A stretch of 64,000 bases of DNA, from NCBI GenBank assembly GCA_004555865.1, contig SFJO01000001.1:62001-126000 (forward strand), written 5' to 3'. Under the pieces are notes generated by a model that was given only the letters and a program-made list of their open reading frames with translations, had not been told where the DNA came from and made no database searches. The position numbers were made by a program, and so were the translations under genes. The stretch is from Oscillospiraceae bacterium. GTDB lineage: Bacteria; Bacillota; Clostridia; Oscillospirales; Ruminococcaceae. Shown here one piece after another: positions 34,688 to 41,986 of this stretch (within the stretch, counting starts at the first letter, position 1; every line of letters starts with the position of its first letter).

Positions 34688-35481
34688 GCCAGCAGCTCCT
34701 GCACAAACTTAGCCAGGCCGTCCTCCTCCACCGGAGGCAGCACCCGGTCGGCAGTCTGCTTCAGTTCCGGCACCCCGTTGCCCATGGCCGCGCCGATTCC
34801 GGCGTACTCCAGCAGTTCCAGGTCGTTCAGGCCGTCGCCCACCGCAGCGATCTCCTCCCGGGCCAGCCCCAGCTTTTCCGCCAGGGCAGCAAGGCCCCAT
34901 GCCTTGTCCATATCCCGGCTCATCACATCGTAGTGATCCGGCGCATAAGGCACGAAGCGCAGGCCCAGATACCCGTATTTTGCCTCAAAACCGGCCATTC
35001 CCTCCGGCGGCAGATTGCAGAAGGCCGCAAAGGGCATACTTTCCAGATGGCGCACCTGGTCCTCGCCGTCCAGCATCTGCTCCGGGTGGCCGGTGCCCCG
35101 GCCGTAAAACTCCCTCAGGGCGGCGTATTCCGTATAGGCATAGTAGCCATCGGAGAACGAGAATCCCACCGGATAGTCATAGTCCTCGCACCAGTCCACC
35201 AGCGCATACATCTCTTCCGGCTCCATGGTGTGGGCGGCCAGCTGGCGGCCGGCGGCATCCAGCACCTGCGCCCCGTTGGCACAGATGAAGTAATCCGGTT
35301 TTACCCCCTTCAGCACCGTGGGGTCCAGGGCATGGCGCGCCCGGCCGGAGGCCAGCGCCACCAGCATCCCCTGCTTCTGCGCCTGTTTCAGTGCGTCCCG
35401 CACGGCCCGCGTGGGGGCAAAGCCGCCTTTTTTCACCAGTGTTCCATCCACGTCCAGCGCAATCAGACGAATTTTGATCAT
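34684..35481 (-). CDS. Cof-type HAD-IIB phosphatase
   Basis: 265-residue haloacid-dehalogenase hydrolase. Motif I is LIALDVDGTLV (Asp10, Asp12), with a C2B cap in the middle (about 85-190), and motif IV is AAVGDGLNDLELLEYAG near the C-terminus. Cof-like enzymes dephosphorylate sugar phosphates, flavin precursors or pyridoxal phosphate; the substrate here is not known. The start at 35481 follows GGGGAGAAAAACG. It overlaps the deoxyinosine glycosylase gene by 4 nt. Confidence 0.92.
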   Translation of the reverse strand: MIKIRLIALDVDGTLVKKGGFAPTRAVRDALKQAQKQGMLVALASGRARHALDPTVLKGVKPDYFICANGAQVLDAAGRQLAAHTMEPEEMYALVDWCEDYDYPVGFSFSDGYYAYTEYAALREFYGRGTGHPEQMLDGEDQVRHLESMPFAAFCNLPPEGMAGFEAKYGYLGLRFVPYAPDHYDVMSRDMDKAWGLAALAEKLGLAREEIAAVGDGLNDLELLEYAGIGAAMGNGVPELKQTADRVLPPVEEDGLAKFVQELLA

Positions 35482-35834
35482 CGTTTTTCTCCCCAAATCT
35501 TTGTCACTTTGAACATACCGCACTGCTGTTCTTGTCACTTTTATCCAAAGTTTTTTGAAATCCCAATTTTTTCTGTATTTTTCTGACGATGTATGGCTAT
35601 CATATCATTAACGCATTACTCCACATATGCAGCAAACATAAAGGTGTAGCGTGTAAGAAATAGGAAAAGGAGTGTGGCTTTGACACTCCCCACAAAAGCT
35701 CAGCGGGTCAGGCCCCGCCGAGCTTTTTGTCTGTTTGTGATGTCTCTTTTTGAAACCGAAAGCGCCCGCCGGAGCAAGACCGGCAGGCGCTCTTTTTTAT
35801 TATAGCACGTTCCGGCCATGCCGGGTACCCGCCC
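35482..35834. other. Intergenic region with possible small RNA
   Basis: About 350 bp between the HAD start and the mntP stop. On the plus strand, from about 35640, lie a small hairpin GGAGTG/CACTCC (35669-35689), then AGCTCAGCGGG/CCCGCCGAGCT (35697-35723) with TTTTT, and then AGCGCCCGCCGG/CCGGCAGGCGCT (35761-35791) with TTTTTT. The last one may also end mntP on the other strand. A 24-codon frame (35589-35663) and a 41-codon TTG frame (35680) look weak. Confidence 0.45.
35761..35798. terminator. Terminator downstream of mntP
   Basis: 12-bp GC stem (35761-35772 with 35780-35791) followed on the plus strand by TTTTTT (35793-35798) and on the minus strand by TTTCGGTTT. It separates mntP from the hairpins further upstream. 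Confidence 0.6.
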
Positions 35835-36413
35835 TCAGGCCAGAATGCCCAGATGCTCCAGCAAAATCTTGACACCGATGAGAATCAGGATCACGCCGCC
35901 GGCGATCTCCGCCTTTTTCTTGTACCGCAGGCCAAACCGGTGGCCCACCATCACGCCCACGCCGCTGAGCACAAAGGTGGTGCAGCCGATGATGCTGATG
36001 GCCGACACAATGTTTACCCCGAGGAAGGCGAAGGTAATGCCCACGGCCAGCGCATCAATGCTGGTGGCAATGGCCAGCAGGGTCAGCTCGCCCAGGCGCA
36101 GAGGCCCGGCCTCTTCGTTCTCATCCTCCTCGCCCTCACCTTTCCAGACCTCCCACAGCATATGCCCGCCGATGAAGGCCAGCAGGCCGAACGCGATCCA
36201 GTGGTCAATGCTGGTGATGTACTGCTCAAAGCCGCGGCCCAGCGCCCAGCCCGCCAAGGGCATCAGGGCCTGAAAGCCGCCGAAAAACAGGGCCAGCAGG
36301 CCGGTGTCCCGCCAGTTGAGTGTTCCGTGCATATTCAGGCCCTTGCACACCGACACCGCAAAAGCGTCCATGGAAAGGCCCACGCCGATCAAAAACAGTT
36401 CTGCAAATCCCAT
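35835..36413 (-). CDS. mntP: Manganese efflux pump MntP
   Basis: 192-residue membrane protein with six predicted helices in two repeats. The conserved acidic residues are visible: GVGLSMDAFAVSVCKGL (Asp16) and TSIDALAVGITFAF in the second repeat. MntP exports Mn2+. The start at 36413 gives the usual length and follows AAAAGGAGAGG; an upstream start would run through the riboswitch. The yybP-ykoY element and terminator just upstream mean expression should rise with Mn2+, which strengthens the call. Confidence 0.95.
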   Translation of the reverse strand: MGFAELFLIGVGLSMDAFAVSVCKGLNMHGTLNWRDTGLLALFFGGFQALMPLAGWALGRGFEQYITSIDHWIAFGLLAFIGGHMLWEVWKGEGEEDENEEAGPLRLGELTLLAIATSIDALAVGITFAFLGVNIVSAISIIGCTTFVLSGVGVMVGHRFGLRYKKKAEIAGGVILILIGVKILLEHLGILA

Positions 36414-36466
36414 TGTATCCTCTCCTTTTCGCTTGACCTCCACAGGCTGCGCCCTTGGGCAGGCGC

Positions 36467-36504
36467 AAAAAAGCCCGTGTGCGGCGCGCTGCCGTACACG
36501 GGCT
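36467..36504 (-). terminator. Riboswitch expression-platform terminator of mntP
   Basis: Stem AGCCCGTGT.../ACACGGGCT (36472-36504) followed on the minus strand by TTTTTT (36467-36472) lies between the aptamer and the mntP ribosome site. It is a clear intrinsic terminator within the leader. Confidence 0.75.
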
Positions 36505-36549
36505 GTATTTTTTTGCAAACAGCGAAACCCATGCATCCGCGGCGCGCGG

Positions 36550-36650
36550 CACATGAGTCTCGTCAATGAAGGCAAGCCAGGCGGACGCACCCGCCAGTAT
36601 GTTGACTTGCCACGCACCCGTTGGGCCGGGCGCGCTGACTACTCCCTCAC
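36550..36650 (-). promoter_or_regulatory. yybP-ykoY manganese riboswitch aptamer
   Basis: On the minus strand the leader holds the conserved marks of the yybP-ykoY class: GGGAGTAG near the 5' end, GTCAACATACT in the middle, GGCTTGCC, and GACGAGACT near the 3' end. Helix P1 can form between CGTGAG (5') and CTCATG (3'). The terminator further down would be the expression platform. Bacterial members of this class bind Mn2+ and switch on exporters. Confidence 0.85.
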
Positions 36651-36665
36651 GAGGAATGTAGGCGT

Positions 36666-36694
36666 ATTGTACCATGGCCGGGGCAGCCTGTCAA
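36666..36694 (-). promoter_or_regulatory. Predicted promoter of the mntP riboswitch transcript
   Basis: On the minus strand TTGACA (36689-36694) and TACAAT (36666-36671) are exactly 17 nt apart, just upstream of the aptamer. The nagA stop is 29 nt upstream of the -35. Confidence 0.75.
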
Positions 36695-36722
36695 GGAACA
36701 GACCGGCCAAATCGGCAAAACC

Positions 36723-37859
36723 TCACTGGCGCACGCCGCCGATGAAAATCTCATCCGGCTGCAGCTCCCGGTTCAGCACCAGCAGGTCGGCCCGCTTACC
36801 CACGGTGACGCTGCCCAGCTCATCAAACAGGCCCACGGCCTGGGCCGGGTTGATGGTAGCGGCTCGCAGGGCGGTCTCCAGCGGCACACCGAAGCGCACC
36901 GCACGGCGGAAGCACTCGGCCAGACAGGTGGCGCTGCCTGCAATGGTGCCGTCCTCCAGGGTGGCCTTGCCGTCCTTCACAAAGACCTTCTGGCCGCCCA
37001 GAGTGTACTCGCCGTTGGCCATGCCGCAGGCGCGCATACTGTCGCTGATGAGGCACATCCGCTCTGGCCCGAAGATGGCAAAGGCCACCCGGATGGCCGC
37101 CGGGTGCACGTGAATGCCGTCGCAGATCACCTCGGCGTGGGCCGCGTCGTCTGCGGCCGCGCCCACCACGCCGGGGGCGCGATGGTGCAGCGGGGTCATG
37201 GCGTCGTACAGATGGGTGGTGTGGGTAGCGCCGGCCGCATAGGCGGCCTTGGCCTCCTCATAGGTGGCGCAGGTGTGGGCAATGCTCACCACACACTTCT
37301 GGCTGGCGTGGCGCACAAACTCCAGGCTGCCGGGCAGCTCAGGGGCAATGTCCACCAGGCGGATGTTGCCGCCGCTCACCTCGAACAGCCGGTCAAACAT
37401 GGCAATGTCCGGGTTCACGATGTACTTTTCGGCCTGGGCCCCCTTTTTCTCCTTGTTGAAGAAGGGGCCTTCCATGTTCACGCCCCGCAGCACAGCGCCC
37501 ATGCCCTCCTTGCCGAACAGCGGGCGGGCCGTGTTGAAGATGCCGGTGAGGATCTCCTCGCTGAAGGCCATGGTGGTGCCCAGGAAGCTGGTCACGCCCT
37601 GGCTGCCCAGATAGGCGGCCATGGTGCGGATGTACTCTTCACTGCCGTCCACGCTGTCGCAGAAGTCCGCCCCCTTTGCGCCGTGGATGTGAATGTCCAC
37701 AAAGCCGGGGGTCACATAGCGGCCCGCCGCATCCAGCACATCGGCCCCATCCAGGGTGCCCGCCGGGGCGATTTTGGCAATGCGCCCTCCCTCAATTTCC
37801 ACATCGGCCGGCATAAAGCGGCCAAGAGCCGTGAATATCTGTCCGTTTTTCAGAATCAT
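36723..37859 (-). CDS. nagA: N-acetylglucosamine-6-phosphate deacetylase
   Basis: Metal-dependent amidohydrolase that converts GlcNAc-6-P to GlcN-6-P for amino-sugar catabolism and cell-wall recycling. The 378-residue TIM-barrel product has the metal motif VDIHIHGAKG (His57, His59), later His residues in VSIAHTCATYEEA and ICDGIHVHP, and the catalytic Asp in LISDSMRACG. The start at 37859 follows GAAAGGACAGG. NagB is not beside it; the gene seems to be transcribed alone. Confidence 0.95.
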   Translation of the reverse strand: MILKNGQIFTALGRFMPADVEIEGGRIAKIAPAGTLDGADVLDAAGRYVTPGFVDIHIHGAKGADFCDSVDGSEEYIRTMAAYLGSQGVTSFLGTTMAFSEEILTGIFNTARPLFGKEGMGAVLRGVNMEGPFFNKEKKGAQAEKYIVNPDIAMFDRLFEVSGGNIRLVDIAPELPGSLEFVRHASQKCVVSIAHTCATYEEAKAAYAAGATHTTHLYDAMTPLHHRAPGVVGAAADDAAHAEVICDGIHVHPAAIRVAFAIFGPERMCLISDSMRACGMANGEYTLGGQKVFVKDGKATLEDGTIAGSATCLAECFRRAVRFGVPLETALRAATINPAQAVGLFDELGSVTVGKRADLLVLNRELQPDEIFIGGVRQ

Positions 37860-37910
37860 CGTACCGTTCCTGTCCTTTCTCCCGCACTGCGACGGGCGGC
37901 GTTTGCCCTT

Positions 37911-37938
37911 ATTATACTGCAAAAGAGGCAGGCTGCAA
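37911..37938 (-). promoter_or_regulatory. Predicted promoter of nagA
   Basis: On the minus strand TTGCAG (37933-37938) and TATAAT (37911-37916) are 16 nt apart. The -35 lies inside the terminator hairpin of the upstream exporter gene. Confidence 0.55.
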
Positions 37939-37950
37939 GCGCCTGCCTCT
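37921..37950 (-). terminator. Terminator downstream of the ArsP_2-type exporter
   Basis: 10-bp perfect stem AGAGGCAGGC (37924-37933) and GCCTGCCTCT (37941-37950), followed on the minus strand by TTTT. Confidence 0.65.
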
Positions 37951-38015
37951 AATCAAATTGTGCAAATATCCGATTGTGCAAATTGTTTGGTCAATGCAGC
38001 CAGCTGCCGCCCCTC

Positions 38016-38876
38016 TTACAGGCCCAGCAGAGCCAGGAGCATGCCGCAGCCTGCGCCCAGACCCCACAGAAGCAGGGTGATGAACAGGTTCTGCTTCAGG
38101 CTGGGATTGGAGCGGTACAGCACCGCCAGACCCACGCCTGCGCCGCTGCACAGGCCCGCCACCAGCGCCGGGAAGCCGATGCCGCCGGACAGGTACAGCT
38201 GGGTGAGCAGCACGCTGGCCGCGCAGTTGGGCACCAGCCCGATGAGGGCCGTGAACAGGGGCTGGAACACCCCCAGCGAGCCCAGGAAGCCCGCGGCGGC
38301 CTCCTGGCCCACCGCCTCGAAGATCAGGCCGATGACCAGGCTGAACAGCAGGATAAAGCCCGCCAGCTCGGCCGTGTGGCGCAGGGCCGCCCGCCAGATG
38401 CTCACCTTTTCCTCATGCTTCTCGTGGCAGTCCACTTCATCGGCGTGGCCGGTGTAGCCGCCCCGCAGGCTTCGGGGCACCAGCCCCTTGAACAGCACAT
38501 CCAGGCACAGGCCCGCCGCCAGCGCAAACACCAGCTTCATCGCCACCAGCAGCCCCAGGCTCTTCCAGGCCCCGGGCAGGGCCACCAGAAGAGGGATTGC
38601 CTCGTCCGACGTGGCCAGGAACACCGCCATCAGGGTGCCCAGCGTGATGACCCGACCGCCGTACAGGTTGGCCGCCATGGCCGAAAAACCGCACTGGGGA
38701 ATGCACCCCAGCACCGCACCGGCGGCGCAGCCCCACCGGCCGCCGCCGGCCAGGGCCTGCTCAATGCGGTCGCCGTGGCTGTGCTCAATGGCCTCAATGG
38801 CCAGGCACGCCAGATACAAAAAGGGGAGCATCTTCACTGTATCAATGAGTGCGTCCATAAAAACATCCAAGAACAA
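38016..38876 (-). CDS. ArsP_2-type (putative manganese/heavy-metal) exporter
   Basis: 286-residue membrane protein with about nine hydrophobic segments. It fits the PF11449 (ArsP_2) family, which databases name either arsenic efflux or putative manganese transporter. The first repeat has GCIPQCGFSAMAANLY (Cys58, Cys62), the second GLVPNCAASVLLTQLY, and a His/Glu/Asp-rich loop (TGHADEVDCHEKHEEK) joins them and could bind metal. I read the start as TTG at 38876: GAGG lies 7 nt upstream, while the first ATG is too far from any ribosome site. Close location to mntP supports a metal role. Confidence 0.8.
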   Translation of the reverse strand: MFLDVFMDALIDTVKMLPFLYLACLAIEAIEHSHGDRIEQALAGGGRWGCAAGAVLGCIPQCGFSAMAANLYGGRVITLGTLMAVFLATSDEAIPLLVALPGAWKSLGLLVAMKLVFALAAGLCLDVLFKGLVPRSLRGGYTGHADEVDCHEKHEEKVSIWRAALRHTAELAGFILLFSLVIGLIFEAVGQEAAAGFLGSLGVFQPLFTALIGLVPNCAASVLLTQLYLSGGIGFPALVAGLCSGAGVGLAVLYRSNPSLKQNLFITLLLWGLGAGCGMLLALLGL

Positions 38877-38973
38877 TGATTTACCTCGTTTTTTCTTCTA
38901 TCGCAAAAGTAAGCGCCTCGTCCGTCCGCACGGCGGAATGCCGAATGCCGGGCCAAAGCGCACATTCCGAGTT

Positions 38974-39002
38974 ATTATATCCAATAAAAAGGGCCGTTGC
39001 AA
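38974..39002 (-). promoter_or_regulatory. Predicted promoter of the ArsP_2-type exporter
   Basis: On the minus strand TTGCAA (38997-39002) and TATAAT (38974-38979) are 17 nt apart. The 100-nt leader has several short inverted repeats but no GGGAGTAG mark, so it is not a yybP-ykoY element. Confidence 0.65.
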
Positions 39003-39091
39003 GGGCTGCCGCTCCCGCCGAGGGGGCTTTTTTTCATTTTGGCGAAATCTTCCGGCTGTTTCACTGGGTTTTTCCGTGTTTCGGCCTGCTT

Positions 39092-39134
39092 TTGTTGGAA
39101 TAACAACATACTTTTTTCAGAAAGATGTTATACT
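39092..39134 (+). promoter_or_regulatory. Promoter and candidate redox operator of the ferredoxin-cupin pair
   Basis: TATACT (39129-39134) is a good -10, with a poor -35 (ACATAC, 39106-39111). Just over the -35 lies a perfect dyad, TTGTT-GGAAT-AACAA (39092-39106), similar in form to sites of Rex or Crp/Fnr-type regulators. A weak -35 with a dyad on it suggests control by an activator or repressor. Confidence 0.45.
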
Positions 39135-39164
39135 AAAGGCAGCAAAACACCGGAGGTACATTCC

Positions 39165-39863
39165 ATGAAACGCAAGATCATTCACATTGACCAGCAGCGC
39201 TGCAACGGCTGCGGCCTGTGCGCCAACGCCTGCCAAGAGGGCGCCATCGCCATGGTGGATGGCAAGGCCCGCCTGATTCGGGACGATTACTGCGACGGCC
39301 TGGGCAACTGCCTGCCCCACTGCCCCACCGGGGCCATCACCTTTGTGGAGCGGGAGGCTGCCCCCTTTGACGAGGCGGCCGTCAAGGCCCGCATGGCCGC
39401 CCAGAGCGCCCACGGCTGCCCCGGCAGCGCGGCGCGCAGCCTGAACCGGCCCGCCGCCCCTTCGCCGCTGAGCGAAGGCCCGGTGCTGGCCAGCCAGCTG
39501 CGCCAGTGGCCAGTACAGATCAAGCTGGCCCCGGTAAATGCCCCCTGGCTGAACGGTGCCCACCTGCTGGTGGCCGCCGACTGCACTGCCTACGCCTACG
39601 GCAATTTTCACCAGCAGTTTCTGAAGGGCCGGGTGTGCCTGATCGGCTGCCCCAAGCTGGACGGTGTGGACTACACCGAAAAGCTCACCCAGATCCTTCG
39701 CGAAAACGAGGTGAAAAGCCTGACCGTGGTGCGCATGGAGGTCCCTTGCTGCGGCGGGCTGGAGCACGCCGCCGTCACCGCCCTGAAGAACAGCGGCAAG
39801 TTCCTTCCCTGGCAGGTGGTCACCGTCTCCATTGACGGCCAGATTCTGGACGCCGCCCGCTGA
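39165..39863 (+). CDS. 4Fe-4S dicluster ferredoxin-like protein
   Basis: 232-residue soluble iron-sulfur protein. Residues 10-60 hold two cluster motifs: CNGCGLCANAC (Cys13, 16, 19, 23) and CDGLGNCLPHC (Cys43, 49, 53). The C-terminal 130 residues have further cysteine motifs, CLIGCPKLD and VPCCGGLEHA, and resemble proteins annotated as 4Fe-4S binding in Clostridia. It probably moves electrons or senses redox state; no partner enzyme is encoded next to it. The ATG at 39165 follows GGAGGTACATT. The cupin gene lies 98 nt downstream. Confidence 0.88.
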   Translation: MKRKIIHIDQQRCNGCGLCANACQEGAIAMVDGKARLIRDDYCDGLGNCLPHCPTGAITFVEREAAPFDEAAVKARMAAQSAHGCPGSAARSLNRPAAPSPLSEGPVLASQLRQWPVQIKLAPVNAPWLNGAHLLVAADCTAYAYGNFHQQFLKGRVCLIGCPKLDGVDYTEKLTQILRENEVKSLTVVRMEVPCCGGLEHAAVTALKNSGKFLPWQVVTVSIDGQILDAAR

Positions 39864-39961
39864 CGGGCAGTTCTCCGCAAGTTTCCCCGCCAAGCTCAAC
39901 CCGCCGGGGCACATTCCGCGCACCCCGGCCCGCGCGGCCATGCCGCAGAAAGGAACCAACC

Positions 39962-40306
39962 ATGGCTTACATTAAAAACATCGAGCAGGACACCGTGCTT
40001 TCGCTGGCCGGTCAGGTGGAGGCCCAGCCGGGCCAGATCGTCAGCCGTACCCTGGCCCAGAACCGGGCCGTCAGCGTGACGCTGTTTGCCTTCGCCCAGG
40101 GCGAGGAGATCAGCACCCACGATTCCATCGGCGACGCCATGGTCACGGTGCTGGAGGGCACCGGCCGCTTCACCGTGGGCGGCAAGGAGCATTTCTGCCA
40201 CGAGGGCGAGGTGCTGGTGATGCCCGCCACCGTGCCCCACGCCGTGTACGCCCCCGAACCCTTTAAGATGATGCTGACGGTGGTGTTCCCGCTGGAGGAA
40301 GCGTAA
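39962..40306 (+). CDS. Small cupin-domain protein
   Basis: 114-residue single-domain cupin. The two cupin motifs are seen as ISTHDSIGDAMVTVLEGTGRF (about residues 49-69) and GEVLVMPATVPHAVYA (about 82-97), with His residues that may bind metal. Such small cupins are found beside redox proteins in anaerobes, with no assigned reaction. AGAAAGGAACC precedes the ATG. It follows the ferredoxin-like gene on the same strand and may share its promoter. Confidence 0.88.
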   Translation: MAYIKNIEQDTVLSLAGQVEAQPGQIVSRTLAQNRAVSVTLFAFAQGEEISTHDSIGDAMVTVLEGTGRFTVGGKEHFCHEGEVLVMPATVPHAVYAPEPFKMMLTVVFPLEEA

Positions 40307-40344
40307 ACCGCGTTTTTGCCTGCAAAAAACAGCCCACAAGAAGC

Positions 40345-40392
40345 ACAGGCAGCCAAGGCCCCACATGGGCCAATGGCTGCCTGTGTTGTTTT
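40345..40392. terminator. Terminator between the cupin and flavoprotein genes
   Basis: An 11-bp stem ACAGGCAGCCA (40345-40355) and TGGCTGCCTGT (40374-40384), with an inner GGCC pair, is followed by GTTGTTTT on the plus strand. It separates two convergent units. Confidence 0.7.
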
Positions 40393-40406
40393 GCAGCCGA
40401 TGGCGC

Positions 40407-40877
40407 TCAGGCGTGTTCCTTTGCGCTGAGCGTTTCCACGTCCAGCCGGTAAACCGCCACGGCGTTCAGCCTTTCCGAGGGGAAGGCCCAGTCTGCCCGG
40501 CCGGTGTTGTGCCGCATCAGGCTGCACAGCGCACTGCGGCGCTCGTCCTCTTCGGTGACAAACCGCACGGTGCCGGTGCCGATGACGCTCTGGAACCGGG
40601 CCGAGTGGCCGCAGGCCGTCTCCGCCTCGTTCAGCTTATAGTTCGTGTCCAGCTCAAACCCGACCCGGGGCGCTTTCGCAATCAGGTCAATCTTGCGCCC
40701 TTCTTTGGCACTGTGGAAGTAAAACACCCGTTTGCCGTCCGCCTCTTCATAGCCGAAGTTCAGGGGCAGAATGTACACCTCCTGCCCATCCCAGAAGCCC
40801 AGGCGGCAGCAGGTGCAGTGGTCAATGATGTCCCGAATCTGCTTCGGATCGGTCACTTCTCGATCGCTTCTTCTCAT
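40407..40877 (-). CDS. Pyridoxamine-5'-phosphate-oxidase-like flavoprotein (NimA-type)
   Basis: 156-residue split-barrel protein of the family that includes nitroimidazole reductases. Marks are RRSDREVTDPKQIRDIIDHCTCCRLGF at the N-terminus, YILPLNFGYEE, FYFHSAKEGRKIDLI and SVIGTGTVRFV, which together form the FMN-binding barrel. The natural substrate is unknown. AAAAGGAGAACGCC precedes the ATG. It lies 22 nt after the HMA gene and probably shares its transcript. Confidence 0.88.
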   Translation of the reverse strand: MRRSDREVTDPKQIRDIIDHCTCCRLGFWDGQEVYILPLNFGYEEADGKRVFYFHSAKEGRKIDLIAKAPRVGFELDTNYKLNEAETACGHSARFQSVIGTGTVRFVTEEDERRSALCSLMRHNTGRADWAFPSERLNAVAVYRLDVETLSAKEHA

Positions 40878-40899
40878 GGCGTTCTCCTTTTGGGGTGGC

Positions 40900-41160
40900 T
40901 TACTTGCTCAGCCAGCCAAACAGCCCCTTTTTCTGATAAGGCTCTTCTTTGTATCCCAGTACCTTGTAGCCGGTGGGCTCCATGGCGGCCCGCAGGGCGG
41001 TCTCGGGGATGTCCTCTTCGGTGAGGATCACGGTCTGGCCCTTGCTGTGGGACGAAGTGACCTTTTTGGCCTTGGGGAAGGCCTTGCGCACCGCCTCGTT
41101 CACATGGCTTTCGCACATACCGCACATCATGCCGTCAACCTTCAACGTGATCTGTTCCAT
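40900..41160 (-). CDS. HMA-domain metal-binding protein
   Basis: 86-residue protein with a ferredoxin-like heavy-metal-associated domain. The metal site is GMMCGMCESHV (Cys13, Cys16). The C-terminal 20 residues (KEEPYQKKGLFGWLSK) are an extra tail with FGWL, seen in small HMA proteins of Clostridia. It may act as a copper or iron chaperone; no P-type pump is beside it. It heads a two-gene unit with the flavoprotein. Confidence 0.9.
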   Translation of the reverse strand: MEQITLKVDGMMCGMCESHVNEAVRKAFPKAKKVTSSHSKGQTVILTEEDIPETALRAAMEPTGYKVLGYKEEPYQKKGLFGWLSK

Positions 41161-41206
41161 ACTTTGTTACCTTCCGGTTCGTTCAAACGGCCGTTTCGGC
41201 CGGCTA

Positions 41207-41253
41207 TTAGCATTCGCTAACCATTATTATACCGAGAAGGTAGGAAAATGCAA
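41207..41253 (-). promoter_or_regulatory. HMA promoter with palindromic operator
   Basis: On the minus strand TTGCAT (41248-41253) and TATAAT (41226-41231) are 16 nt apart. The dyad TTAGC-GAAT-GCTAA (41207-41220) covers the expected start site. Its TTAG...CTAA form resembles DtxR-family (iron or manganese) boxes. Confidence 0.55.
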
Positions 41254-41262
41254 GGGGGCTGT

Positions 41263-41616
41263 TCACCCCGCCGCTGCGCTGACCACAATGCCCGCAAGGA
41301 TGAGGGCCAGGGCCAGCAGCTTTTTGCGGTTCATTTTTTCGTGGAAAATGGTCACCCCAAAAAAGGTGACGTAGAGGTAGCTGGTGGCCTCCAGCACCGG
41401 CCCCAGCGAGAGCGGAAGCCCCCGGTATGCCAGCACCGAAAGCAGCGTGGTGCCCACAAACAGGGCGTAGGCCAGAATCACCAGCGGGTTCAGATACTCG
41501 TGCAGAACGGAATCGTAGTGCTTCTGGGCGGCCTTTTTCAGCATAACCTGAGAGACGGCCCCGATGAACACCCCGAAAAGCAGAATGCCTGCGTGAAGCA
41601 GTGTGTTCTCACCCAT
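41263..41616 (-). CDS. Half-size DMT/SMR-like membrane protein (subunit 2)
   Basis: 117-residue protein with four hydrophobic helices, the size of SMR or ArnE/ArnF half-transporters. Family features include MLKKAAQKHY after TM1 and GVTIFHEKMNRKKLLALALILAGIVV at TM3-TM4 (the EamA-like H-E motif). It overlaps the end of the upstream half-transporter by 8 nt, so the two very likely form a heterodimer. Substrate unknown; the context of an aminotransferase and ligase suggests a lipid-linked amino sugar. Confidence 0.82.
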   Translation of the reverse strand: MGENTLLHAGILLFGVFIGAVSQVMLKKAAQKHYDSVLHEYLNPLVILAYALFVGTTLLSVLAYRGLPLSLGPVLEATSYLYVTFFGVTIFHEKMNRKKLLALALILAGIVVSAAAG

Positions 41617-41986
41617 GGTCCGTCTCGCTTTCCGCGGCCTCGCCGTCCGCCCGTTCAAACAGAATCACGCCGGCGATGACCAGCACCGCACCCAGCAGCT
41701 TGCCCGGGGTAACCGCCTCGCGGAAGAACAGCGCCCCCCACACAAGGCCCCACACCACCGTCACCGCCTTGTTGGCAAAGGCCGTGGTGAGCGGGATGCG
41801 CTTGATGACCTGCTGCCATCCAATGGCATACACGCCCAGAAGCAGGATCACCGTGCCGTAATACAGGCAGAAGCGCACACTCAAAAAGCTCTCCCCGGCC
41901 GCCTTTTTGCTGCAGATCTCGCTCATGGAATAGAGCATCAGCATCAGGTGCAGGGCGAACAGGGTGGAAAATTTGGATCGTTTCAT
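41609..41986 (-). CDS. Half-size DMT/SMR-like membrane protein (subunit 1)
   Basis: 125-residue protein with four hydrophobic helices. SMSEICSKKAAGE follows TM1, and GALFFREAVTPGKLLGAVLVIAGVILF is the EamA-type TM3-TM4 ending. The ATG at 41986 overlaps the ATP-grasp stop by 4 nt. With the next gene it makes a pair like ArnE/ArnF, which flip undecaprenyl-phosphate-aminoarabinose. That parallel is an inference from size, pairing and neighbours. Confidence 0.82.
   Translation of the reverse strand: MKRSKFSTLFALHLMLMLYSMSEICSKKAAGESFLSVRFCLYYGTVILLLGVYAIGWQQVIKRIPLTTAFANKAVTVVWGLVWGALFFREAVTPGKLLGAVLVIAGVILFERADGEAAESETDHG

Noticed and set aside
35680..35805. 41-codon TTG frame after AAAAGGAG
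   Set aside because: The frame runs through both terminator hairpins, and its sequence is Arg-rich without family resemblance.
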